Below are positions 54,349 through 64,000 of a DNA stretch of 64,000 nt, piece after piece. Location of the stretch: the NCBI RefSeq assembly GCF_014633365.1, contig NC_068349.1, positions 29,092,753-29,156,752 of the forward strand. The letters are read 5' to 3'. Source of the DNA: Diospyros lotus. Its lineage: Eukaryota > Streptophyta > Magnoliopsida > Ericales > Ebenaceae. How positions within the stretch are numbered: position 1 is the first letter of the stretch; every line of letters starts with the position of its first letter. A model generated the notes under the pieces. It worked only from the letters and a program-made list of their open reading frames with translations, was not told the DNA's origin and did not search any database. The translations under genes and the position numbers were made by a program.

Positions 54349-56049
54349 TGATTGATGCTCAAAAATGTCAAAATTTTATTATATTTATACCCCTAGTTTA
54401 ATCTTAAAATTAGTTTTAATTGAATATTTATATGCAATTTGTGGTTATATGCAGGTTTAAAAAATTAATATAAAAATATATATAATATCTATAATATAAA
54501 AAAAATAGTAAAAATAAAATAAATATAATATAATATAATATATAAATATAATACATATATATATATATTCTATATTCATGCGTGACATACATATATATAA
54601 TATATAATATATCAATAACATATATTCTTTGTATGTAGCGTGAACCAGTGGACGTGAAGTAAGGCTAATTGCAATTTAACTTGGAGATCAAATCAAGAAG
54701 TCCAAATTGGGGCCCACGCATGTGCACATTGAAAGCGAAATTGAAGTCCAGAAGCGTGAAGCCCACTATTATCAAACTGAAGCCCAGCTCGTGAAATCAG
54801 CAGGCGCACAGCAGCTTCACCATGTGATCTTCTGTCAGAGCACGCGTAAATGAACGTGGTGGCATGCGATGTAATTTCTTCTTTGACCAGGGCCATTTGC
54901 AGAATATGTACATATATATATTCATCGTCGACTTCAGCACAAAGAGATATCCCCATCCGCCATTTTAACTAGAATAAGGGGAAGAGAGCATTGTTTACGT
55001 TCTGTTTTTCTTTCATTCCAATAGTGTTGTTCATTTACTTTGTTTCATCAATACAGTGTTCTTCATTTATGTTAGTTACATTATGCAATTTCTTTTCATA
55101 CTTGTTTACATTCTATAATGTTCTTTAACTATTCATTTACGTTTCTGTAATTTTAATTTCTGTATTTACATTCCAGCATTTTACTTCCTGTCTCTTTAAT
55201 CTTTAGTTGGAGATGTGTGGCTAAGCTTAAGCTTGGGCCAAGGCAAGGACTCTGTCCAGTGCCACTGCTTGCCCAAGAGAGCCGAACTCCGATTGAATTA
55301 ACAGAATGCTTATTTGAATTGAGAAATGTGTGTGTATTGAATCTTTGGGTTTGAGTTGAAACATAAGCCTAACTTAGAGTCTCCATGCCATGTATGGAGG
55401 TTACTTAAACTGGAAATGGTTTCATACTCAAGCTGGAATGATTAATCTGCGATCCAATTTATGGTGGTTTCTTAATTTAGACTCTCTCATGCCATGTATG
55501 GAGAGTGCTTAACCTAGAACTACCATGACCTTGAGTTGTGGTTACATATCGGATCTCAAATGTGTGTTAATCTGTATCTCAATTTATGATAGTTACTTAA
55601 TCCAGACTCTCTCATGCCATGTATGGAGAGTGCTTAACTTAGAACTATTATCATCTTGGAATACAGTTAACTGCATAACCTCAATTTAAATCAGTCGATG
55701 TTAATATTTTGATATCTCTTTGGTAAATCAGTGGGCTGGCACATAAATTGCTTTGTCCCAAGATTACCTTCCATACACAAACATCATCTTATTTTTAATC
55801 TTGAAAAAGAAGTCGTTTAGCTGAATTGGTCTGACAAACTCATTCAGCGCATACAAATCTTTCGCCGCATTTCATTTCTATTTTGATCTCCCAGTGATTC
55901 GACCTGGACTTACCCAGAAAATTAAATTGTGTTACAGCGCACACTCGTACACTGGCGAGTATAAACGCCTTGTGGCTGCATGCTTGTTTCTTCTTTGTTT
56001 ATTTTGTATGTGTTTGTTTGAAATAAATGCACAAGGTTAAGCGCAGCCA
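54349..56049 (+). mobile_element. E1 solo LTR (1701 bp)
   Basis: TGATTGATGCTCAAAA to GGTTAAGCGCAGCCA, flanked by identical CTTAA at 54344-54348 and 56050-56054. Inverted relative to the complete E1 element. It keeps the 94-bp segment that the E1 5' LTR lost. The AT-rich stretch at 54470-54630 and the hairpin repeats at 55378-55640 are conserved. The palindromes near 2546-2575 in the complete E1 have no clear match here. Confidence 0.92.
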
Positions 56050-56054
56050 CTTAA

Positions 56055-56646
56055 CACCGAACTTAAGCAAGGGATCCAGGTTAGCCTCGGGCATGGAATC
56101 GGAATGCATCCAGGAATCCGAGGAGGTTCGTGGTCTTAGCACCAGATAGCCATCCATTCATTAGGCCAAACCTTTTAGGACTTGAACTTTTCCTCACCTT
56201 AACTGATATGCCTCCACTGAGTTTGGAAGTATCACTGTCCATCCTATCTTCTTGCCATAGTTCCTATATCACATTTCATGATAGCTATATATATATATAT
56301 ATGAGTGATGCATAGGGGATTTATAGGGTTCAACTTATAAGATCGCCTTCATCCACAAGAATACAAAGGGGTGTACTTTTTTATTCATTTCGGGAAAGAT
56401 ATAGTACATGGCAAAACTTAAAAAGGAAACACCCAGTCCCATTCTTGGAATGCTCGAGGGTGAACCTTCTCGTTGTAATAGCTGACAATTATTCTCCATT
56501 ACACTGCCAATAGTATAATTGCTTCTTCCCTCAGCCTGTTTACTATTTCCATGTTCTTCCCCCTCACTAAAAGTCATGACACTTGGTGAGTCGAGATTTA
56601 CCTCTACCGAGATAAGAGCATCTATCCTTCACCCAAGACTGAAAGG
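56055..56646. other. Unassigned sequence between LTRs
   Basis: Contains a TA microsatellite (56287-56301) and ORFs without similarity that I can recognise. Probably old retrotransposon DNA. Confidence 0.4.
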
Positions 56647-56651
56647 TATCT

Positions 56652-58720
56652 TGTAACACCTCGTATTTTCAATCCACAAGGTGGCTATGTTTAATATTTA
56701 CAACACTTGGGCGTTATTGAAAATCCTTTATCAACAAAAGCAAGGATGTAACCTAAGAGCTTAAATAGTTAGGATTTCCATGAGTCATAAAAGATGCATA
56801 CATATACCTAGGTGACTTCCAAGTATCTTAGCAGCTGTTTACAATAGATCACCTTGGGACATAATTGCAATCTCACGAACACATATATACCCATACACGA
56901 AGTAGAAGAAAAAGGAATCCAAACACAACCCTTAAATTTCAAAGATGTACCCACCCAAAAAATAGTTATTCCCCAACTATAGCATAATCTTCTCAAGACT
57001 AGTGAAATAAGTACAACGTACACATACATACAACTCCCGAACAGAAGAAACCCAAGCCTCTTAGGAACTTGTACTCTTCTAGGGTTTGATAGTACATCAC
57101 TTGAGGCGTATGTTTACAACACTTAAAATAGGCATAATGGAAATTAAATGACTCAAATTAAGTCTCGGCCACCTCTTTCTCAGTTCTTTTGCTTGTCTCC
57201 CTAGTACCTGGCACAACTAACATACCTGGAACATGGTATCAAACACCCAAGTTAGATATAGACATCTAGGTGAGATGGTTTAAAGATAATTATGCGTGTA
57301 GATGTAAAATGCAACGTGAGAATGAAGTCTCCTTAAACACCTTAACCCATCGAGGCACGTGATTGGTGTTAAACGTCCTTAGCCCCACCAAGGAAACCGA
57401 ACTCCTTAGCCCCATTGAGGACACTAGATTCCTTCCCTAAATCACCACACCCGCCTCATCAACCATACACAACACTGGTGATGCATGCAGGAACAAAGAA
57501 ATATGCTTCAACAAAGAGAAACATGAAGTGTAAGCCATAAACACCACACAAATGAACCAACATATGACCAATATGGAGTTTATTGGATGCGAAAACCACT
57601 CACCTTACCTGTTTACCTTTCGGAGTTACTGTTCACAGGGTATCGACCTTGGTTTTGCTTTTAATTTTTCTAGCAGTTGGAGGTGTTTTTCGGCGGTTGT
57701 CCATTTTTCGAAAACCTTTCATTCTTCTTCATTTTTCACCCTTTTTCTCTTCCATTTCCTCCAAAATTTCCCCCTCTTTTCGCTTAGAATATCTCTCCTA
57801 GAAATCTTCACTTTCTCTTCTCAAATGAATGCCCCAAAACAATTCCCAAAAGCCTTATTTATAGATATCTCTAGTGAATTATCTCCTGCCACGTGTCGCC
57901 TCGAGATTCTAATCTCATTATGACATGCCACTTGTCCATGCCACTTGTGCCTTGAGATTTGTGCATGGCTAATAGTTTCTTTCCACCTATGCCTCAAACT
58001 TTGTGTCTCATAATCACCTTCCAAGTTGTGGCATTAATGATGTTTAATCATAACTTTCAAATAAGCCAATAGTTTTCTTCCACCTTAAGGGCTATCATTA
58101 ATGAGGTTTCATCATTACTTTTCTAATGGCCAATAGTTTTATAATATCTAAGCAGCCTCATCATGACTTCCAATGTGCAACCAATCAAAAGCTTCCAAAT
58201 ATTATGCCAACTCATGCTTGATCATGACCTTTCCTTTGGGCTAATCATATCGCACCATGTGTCGCCTTGATCTTTGTGCACAATTATTACTATTCATGTG
58301 CATCAAATGAGATGGTGCCACTTGCCCCAATCCTTATCTTACCACATGTCCAAAACCATATTTCAATAGGATTTGGAATCCAAAGTTATATTGAAATGTA
58401 ATTGGAATCCAAAGCTAGATTTAATAATGTTTGAAGTACAAACCTAAATTTGAAATCCATTTGAAATCCAAAGCTAAATTTAATAAGATTTGAAATCCAA
58501 AGCTAGATTTAATAAGATTTGAAATCCATAACCATATTGGAATGTGGGCTCACATTCAAAATCTTTAAATCCCACATTTGCCCTTTTTACTTTCTAATAT
58601 TGCACTCTCGCCCTGAACTTTTCGATAATTGCACTTAGACCCCTTATAACTTGGTCCCCAGGCTATCCTAAAATTTTCTTTTTCCTCAAATATTTAAATC
58701 TAAAAATATCAGGTATTACA
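56652..58720 (-). repeat. T4-type Ty3 3' LTR (2069 bp)
   Basis: The minus strand reads TGTAATACCTGATATTTTT (58720 downward) to GAGGTGTTACA at 56652. A polypurine tract directly precedes it, so it is the 3' LTR of the minus-strand element whose genes lie at 58736-60840. It is homologous in both ends to the T4 LTR at 22975-39374. ORFs at 57552-57923 are incidental. Confidence 0.85.
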
Positions 58721-58735
58721 TCTTTCCCCCCTTAA
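58721..58735 (-). promoter_or_regulatory. Polypurine tract of the T4-type element
   Basis: The minus strand reads TAAGGGGGGAAAGA directly before the LTR start. Confidence 0.85.
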
Positions 58736-59135
58736 AATAAATTTTATCCTCGAAATTTGTCCTAAGACTTGCACCAAGACGAAGTCTTTTGAGCATAATT
58801 TTCCAAGGGTGTACTATTTTCTCAAACTTATTTGGATGACCTATTTGGTTAGGTCCACCTTGTTTAGTAAGGTTTACTTCAATTCTCTTGACTACCGGCA
58901 CATATACTTCCTCTGGAGCAATGGCCAAGTTTTTTACTTACCTCAATGGTCAATTGATGATTGCATTTTTGAGTCTTCTAATGTAACTGGCCAAGTCTAT
59001 TCCTCATATAGAAGTGGATTCACCAGGTCAGCAACATAAATAACCATTCCTTTGGGAATCACATTCATAGTTAATAGGCAAAAGCCTCTACCAGTCCCCA
59101 CTCTCGAGATATTAGAATAGGCAATCAAAGCAAAC

Positions 59136-59357
59136 TCATTCCATCATTAGCCACCACATCCACCGAGGACATGCTGTTGGAGTAGGCTTATTAGCCATCA
59201 CGTTTGACCTCCCGAGGTGGTACTGGGTTGCACAACCGCGATCCATCAAAAATTTAACCCACCGTCGCTGCCTCATATGTAAATTCCTCTGAAAGAACAC
59301 ATGCCTATAGCATTTATGAAGACCCTGAGTTTTTCCACAATTAAATAGTGCCACCAA
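59136..59357 (-). pseudogene. Ty3 RNase H remnant
   Basis: A 73-codon open piece holds MRQRRWVKFLMDRG followed by TQYHLGRSNVMANKP, corresponding to the end of Ty3 RNase H (QRRW, EFL.DYD, I.YHPGKAN.VADALSR), with the VADAL motif degraded. It lies only 0.4 kb from the polypurine tract, so nearly all integrase is deleted. Between it and the zinc knuckles at 59909 only about 0.55 kb remain, too little for protease and reverse transcriptase, so these are deleted too. Confidence 0.8.
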
Positions 59358-59908
59358 GATTATAAGGCAAACGGTACTACTGCTAATCCCTCACAATTTT
59401 TCTTAGTTACTAATTCCCAGGTTACCAATTCTTCACGAGGTCACACCCTATCATAGGTCGTAACTCTTCCCATTTCCCAAAACATTATTATAATGGAGGT
59501 ATGGATTAATTCAACCACATCCACATCTCTCATTTTCCATGAATTTGATCTCTTTTTGCATTTGAATATTAAAACCATTCCCATTACCTACAAATCTTCA
59601 GTTTACATTTTTAAATGAAGTAAGCTTGATTTGCTACTCTACACTTACCTAGAAGGGTGGTTAGTATCATTGGGTAACTAACTTCCCTAATCTCAATTCT
59701 CAATGTTAATGTATATGATATGGCTGAATCCATCATTACACGTACCAATGTATTAAGATAAAGTCAACATACATTGTTCGTTCTCTGGGACGGTGCTTGC
59801 AGCTTTCCTCATTAGATAGAATACGCGACCTTAACGCAACTCCTACCCATTTTTATTCATTGGGATGACTTTCTTTCTCTGTGGACAGTCTTTAGAAAGG
59901 TGACCAGC

Positions 59909-60100
59909 CTATTTACAATTGTAGCACATAAGTCCCTTTGGGCAATCAAGAACCAAGTGATCGTCTCTTCCACAGGTGTAACATCTTTGGCCTCTCCTTT
60001 CACATGGCTTTCTGAGGTGAAATTTTTGACACCGAGGACAATTATCGTTCACATGGTTGGCTTCTCCTTTTGGTTTGAAACTCCTTTCTTGAAGCCCCAA
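59909..60100 (-). pseudogene. Ty3 Gag zinc-knuckle region
   Basis: A 63-codon piece contains CPRCQKFHLRKPC (C-x2-C-x3-H-x4-C), CYTCGRDDHLVLDC (C-x2-C-x4-H-x4-C) and the beginning of a third, CYNC. Several knuckles in a row are typical of plant chromovirus Gag and bind the packaged RNA. It continues the gag at 60286-60840 after frame changes. Confidence 0.85.
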
Positions 60101-60840
60101 GTGATGTTTTTTTCTAAAATTTTCTGTCCTTCAACCCCTAGAACTTTGCCTTTAGGTTGCTAATGTGATGAAGGTTACTTTCCATGATCAGGGCTTGCTA
60201 TACCACCTCCGAATAAGTATGTTCCCTTGAAGAGCTTAACGCCAATTGGATCTCCAACTTTAATCCTCTAAGGAATTTCTGGGCCTTAGCTGTAAATAGG
60301 CATATATTTGATTAGTCGAGTGAAGTTATCTTCGTATTGGGCAGTGGTCTTGTCCCCAATTTGCTTTAAATTCATAAATTCATGACTCTTTTCCATTTTC
60401 TTACAGAAAGGAAAGTATTTATCATTAAAAAGTTCTTTAAATTGAGCCCACTCAATAGTTGGCGTACCTTGGCCTATAGGACCTAATAGAGTTCTTCGCG
60501 TCATCTTCCACCAATGGTTTTCCTCGTCTCGAAGCATGAAGGTGGCATAGAAAATCTTCTCCTCCTTACTACAACCTATAAAATCAAAGATCTTCTCAAT
60601 TTGTTCTATCTAATACTCACTTTCACTTGGGTCGGCCCCTGCCTTCCCTTGGAAGATGGGTGGATTCAATCGTTCAAATCTGTTGACGATGCCAGAAGCT
60701 TGAGGGGTGGCCAAATTTATTGACTGCAGCCCTTGCATAAATGTTAGCATGTTTTCCATGGTCTGCTCCATTCGGTCGATGCGACTTCCACTTTCTCGGC
60801 TTCCTCCTTGGGGTGAATTTCCTTGAGGTGTTTCTGACAT
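60101..60840 (-). pseudogene. Ty3/gypsy gag
   Basis: From ATG 60840 the N-terminus is polar (Ser, Gly, Gln), then FERLNPPIFQGKAGADPSE begins the retrotrans_gag domain. A TAG at about 60607 replaces an expected codon before IEQIEKIFDFIGC. The same frame continues with HWWKMTRR, WAQFKELFNDKYFP and EFMNLKQ to 60286. There a one-base frame change leads into AKAQKFLRGLKLEIQ and on toward the zinc knuckles. So one stop and one frameshift separate three otherwise clear blocks. Gag would form the particle. The 3' LTR and polypurine tract of the same element are at 56652-58735; no matching 5' LTR is seen. Confidence 0.88.
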
Positions 60841-61730
60841 TTCTTCATATGAGTGTTATGACTCTTCTTCTCAGGTGCCCCTCCCGAGATGGTTTGGGGT
60901 CGCTGGTTTGAATCCTCGGGAACGTCGGGTATTTACCATTTGAAATGACCACACTTCAAAATTTTACATCACTAATTAAACCATAATGATGGAATAACCT
61001 TAAGTGATCATATCCAATTAATAAAATTGAAGCTCAAAGTGAACTCAAGTAACTATCTATCTAGCAAATCCCAAAATCCTATGCCAAGGTTGTATGAATT
61101 GGGTGCCAACTAACCCTCTATTTCTAAAATTTTCCTTACTTTCCTCGAACAAGTTTCAAACACCTTAATTTTAGATTCATCAATATCTAAAACACCAAGT
61201 CTTTCTTCAAAGATCATTGCCCTTAATTTCTAAAATTCTAATTGTATCAATTCCCTACAAAATAGTCGAGACTTCAATGAACCATTTATGGTAGTATATC
61301 TAAGGTCTAACTCGCCTGATTAAATCTCTACAACCACTTGTTAGAGGACTCTCGCTACCCATGTTCATTGTGTCTCTAAAATTCAAAAGAGCATATTTGC
61401 ATCAAACCTATTCTTACTTATTAGGTTTAATTGTCTACATCCCTAAAGTTTGCTATGTAATCTATCTTGATTCCACAAACCCCAATAATATCTTATATCC
61501 CTTTGTAATCATCCATTATGTACTTGCCCAACTCTTGTTCATTCTTATGATCAAAATATTACCAAAAATCTAGTAAGTCTCCAAGCTTTCATCTCATGGG
61601 TTTATTCTACTTGGACCCAGACTTGTACCAAGTCTCATCTTGTTACCAATGAACCTCAAAAGTTAGTAACGTTGCATAAGTATCATGTTACACTACTATC
61701 TTACTCATTTACGTCCCATCAGACTATTCG
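60841..61730. other. Leader of the Ty3 element and unassigned DNA
   Basis: The first 100 bp or so should be the leader of the minus-strand gag. I find no LTR end and no convincing TGGTATCAGAGC primer site on the minus strand up to 61730, so the 5' LTR is deleted or replaced. The remainder has no domain or repeat that I can name. Confidence 0.45.
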
Positions 61731-62053
61731 TGTAACACCCCCTCTCCTAGAACTGCCCGAGAAGAGGTGCTACGGGAAAATAAAATAAACTGAAATCTGA
61801 TACCAATATTGAATATCTCAATCAACTGAAATAAAACTCAGAGTCAACATCAACTGAAAACCATAAACTACATCTAAGGGAAAATCCCTAAACTAAAATA
61901 TAAAATAAACCTAAACTAATAAAACACCAACTAATAAACTCCTAGACATCTTTGATCTTGAGCGACTCCATGTACACACACTACTGGACACTGCTACTAG
62001 GCCCCACATCTGGTACTCCCCCACTAGGACCTGGAATGGTGAAGAGTACAAGG

Positions 62054-62069
62054 TGAGTTACAAAACTCA
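62054..62069 (-). other. Covarying LTR stem-loop, copy in the right-hand T1 LTR
   Basis: The minus strand reads TGAGTT-TTGT-AACTCA, followed by CACCTTG and ATTCCAGGTCC. Confidence 0.8.
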
Positions 62070-62708
62070 GCAAGTAATAAACTGGAAAGAATAACTGAAG
62101 ATGAATCGAAGAATATCGATGCTGATAAAATACTTACTGAACTTGTACTGAGAGATATAATAATCACTGGTTAGCATTTACAAGTTGTAATGCACATAAA
62201 CTGTAACTAAGTGCAGGTATGCAACTTTAGCACGTCGGCCCACATAACTGTAATGCATACCTGACTGATCTGTGTCCTACAAACATAAAAACTGTAAGCA
62301 CATGCTTTAGGCAATATGCCCCTAGCTCCTTAGTCGACATCAGGCGAGCGACACACAAACTGCAACTGAAAACTGGTGGGATCCCCGCGGACTAGCTGCC
62401 TGACGCGCATAATGCAATGCTCACATACATGCTAGCACACAATATGTAGTACTCCATAGAAAGTCATGCTCAATGCTCATACCAATGCGTATGCACATAA
62501 TCTCACAAAATAATGCTGATCATGTTATAATTAACTACTAAACATGGTATATGATTTTTACCAACCATATTGAGGCACAATTATTCTGATATTTCTGAGT
62601 ATAGGCATGGCATATTAGATTTTTATCATATCTTGGCATAAAAATTCAATATTTGAATTATTGAATATTTATATTAAATTTAAGACTTGCATTAAGAATT
62701 TATTGGAA

Positions 62709-63290
62709 GCCATTCGAATGCCATATGATACTATTTGGATGATTGGGGAAACATAAGGAAGCAATTTGGATGAAACAGCAACCTATTCGAATGAAAAAAA
62801 TGGACTACAGCAAGCTCATTCGAATGGCAGAAAACTCATTCGAATGACAGAGGCTCATTCGAATGATAGATGATATATAACAAAGGCTATTCGGATCTGA
62901 TCAAGGACTCATTCGAATGACTCACAAATTCATTCGAATGAATTTTGACAATTTCCAACTTTTGAACTGGCAAAAAGCGACTCATTCGAATGAATTTATG
63001 GGGTACTCACGAGTCATTCGAATGACAGAGGGACTCATTCGAATGCTAGACTATACAAAGCAACAACTTATTCAAATCTTCAAGGGCTCATTCGAATGAC
63101 AAGAAAACTCATTCGAATGACAGTCTCAAAACTTCAAAAATACATACGAATGATACGATAACACATGACTCATTCGAATGACAAGGGACTCATTCGAATG
63201 ACTAATACATTATAAGGGAAAAACTTACGATAGCACTGAAAACTCATTCGGATACCACTAAACTCATTCGAATGACAAAGAGGCTCATTC
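62709..63290. repeat. Palindrome array CATTCGAATG in the right-hand T1 LTR
   Basis: I count 14 exact copies and several variants in 580 bp, typically 20-30 bp apart. Most are extended to TCATTCGAATGA, a 12-bp palindrome; at about 63013 it is 14 bp (GTCATTCGAATGAC). Confidence 0.9.
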
Positions 63291-64000
63291 AAATGACTGG
63301 AAACTTATACAAAACGAAGCTTACGATAACAGAGACCATATCTTGAATCAAAACTTAGCATCACTACACCATTCCAAATGAAATCTTGGGAGAACAATCC
63401 CAATTGATATAAAATAATATCAAGATGTATTAAATCAATCGTTTATGAAAGAAAATGTTGAAAAGAATTGTGCATGGCTTATCATATCTCACTGGACATG
63501 GATATATCGCATGAATCTATATACATATTCTTGAACATACCATCTGATTAAACTGGGAACCCAAATCAATGAGTCTTGGTATTCTGAGATCACTGCTAAT
63601 ATGATTTGAATATCATATTTAAAAGATTCGCTAGAAAGAATCCCACATAACTTCCTCATGCACTCACTGTTCTACGTATACATATATATATACTGCAACT
63701 GATATAAATCTGAGAACTCAATGGAACGCTGGAATAAACTGAGGACAAACTATTATGAATCTATAATGAAAGGAATTACAGATAGGATACTTGCCTTATG
63801 CTAACTCTGATCGGATCAATGATTGCAACGAAAATCTTCCTAAGCAAAGACTTGAACCCACTGTTGGCTCCTGCTCTCTGTTCTTGCGGCGTGAAGAACA
63901 TATGGCTACGATCAAATATATATATATATATATATACAGCCCTAAGTCCATCTCACATTCCCATTATAACTTGGAGACTTCTAAGCCCAAGCCTTCTCGC

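Larger units (their letters stand above)
61731..64000 (-). mobile_element. T1-type LTR, running off the window
   Basis: Starts TGTAACACCCCCTCTCCTAG, the complement of the T1 LTR end (CTAGGAGAAGGGGTGTTACA at 27106). It follows T1 LTR B in reverse: stem-loop (62054-62069), a GGGATCCC(C)GCG phrase near 62380, a palindrome array (62709-63290), and a promoter region with a TA repeat and GGCGTGAAGAAC near 63890. No primer site lies next to 61731, so it is a solo or 3' LTR. About 0.3 kb should lie beyond the window. Confidence 0.85.

Noticed and set aside
61620..61660. Possible primer site ATTGGTAACAAGATGAG on the minus strand
   Set aside because: It differs at several positions from TGGTATCAGAGC and is about 75-90 bp away from the nearest LTR end, while true sites lie within a few bases.
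62709..63290. Array of short repeats with spacers, superficially like a CRISPR array
   Set aside because: The repeats are only 10-12 bp, perfectly palindromic, unevenly spaced and inside a plant LTR. No cas genes are present and the context is eukaryotic.

Overview
This window is plant nuclear DNA, most likely angiosperm heterochromatin. The evidence is nested LTR retrotransposons of Ty3/gypsy and Ty1/copia type, a CACTA (En/Spm) transposase of the TNP2 type, a fragment of a plant-specific LOB-domain (LBD) gene, low GC content and many microsatellites. I found no intact host gene, tRNA or rRNA. Every recognisable reading frame is a broken transposon gene or a captured gene fragment. The species cannot be named from the sequence.

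Left block (1-14719): a CACTA transposase gene runs from 512 to 1045 and resumes at 12227-14596. It is split by a solo LTR (family T2, minus strand, 1046-12226, target duplication TTTAT). That LTR is itself split by a complete but non-autonomous retroelement, E1 (1260-9653, minus strand). E1 has LTRs of about 1.65 kb, a tRNA-Asp-type primer site, a polypurine tract and a gag-like zinc-knuckle protein, but no polymerase. Part of a TAT-type LTR with an 18-bp tandem array fills 1-511.

Middle block (14720-51540): a Ty3-like LTR (H0) is interrupted by a second T2 LTR (15145-17811) and by a 31.9-kb copia element (19320-51214, target duplication CCAGG, two 411-bp LTRs). The copia element's own sequence is scattered between six primary insertions: LTR X (minus) at 20517-21660; a 16.4-kb nest at 22975-39374; a T2 solo LTR at 40408-43358; a T5 solo LTR at 44016-46736; LTR X (plus) at 48574-49836; and further leader sequence of unknown origin. 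The 16.4-kb nest consists of a T4 LTR, a T1 element with a solo T1 LTR inside its LTR, and a duplicated T3 element carrying an LBD pseudogene. Read across the gaps, gag, protease, integrase, reverse transcriptase and RNase H follow one another in copia order.

Right block (51541-64000): T5 and T2 LTR fragments, a solo E1 LTR (54349-56049, target duplication CTTAA), a minus-strand Ty3 element reduced to a 3' LTR, polypurine tract, RNase H scrap, zinc knuckles and gag (56652-60840), and a T1 LTR running off the window (61731-64000).

The two most unusual signals are not genes. First, seven LTRs from several families carry a stem-loop TGAGYY-loop-RRCTCA, in which the two inner base pairs vary but stay complementary. 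Second, arrays of a 10-bp palindrome with a central CG (CATTCGAATG, or CATCCGGATG with symmetric changes) occur inside at least two unrelated retroelement families. Element names (E1, H0, T1-T5, X) are labels used only here.
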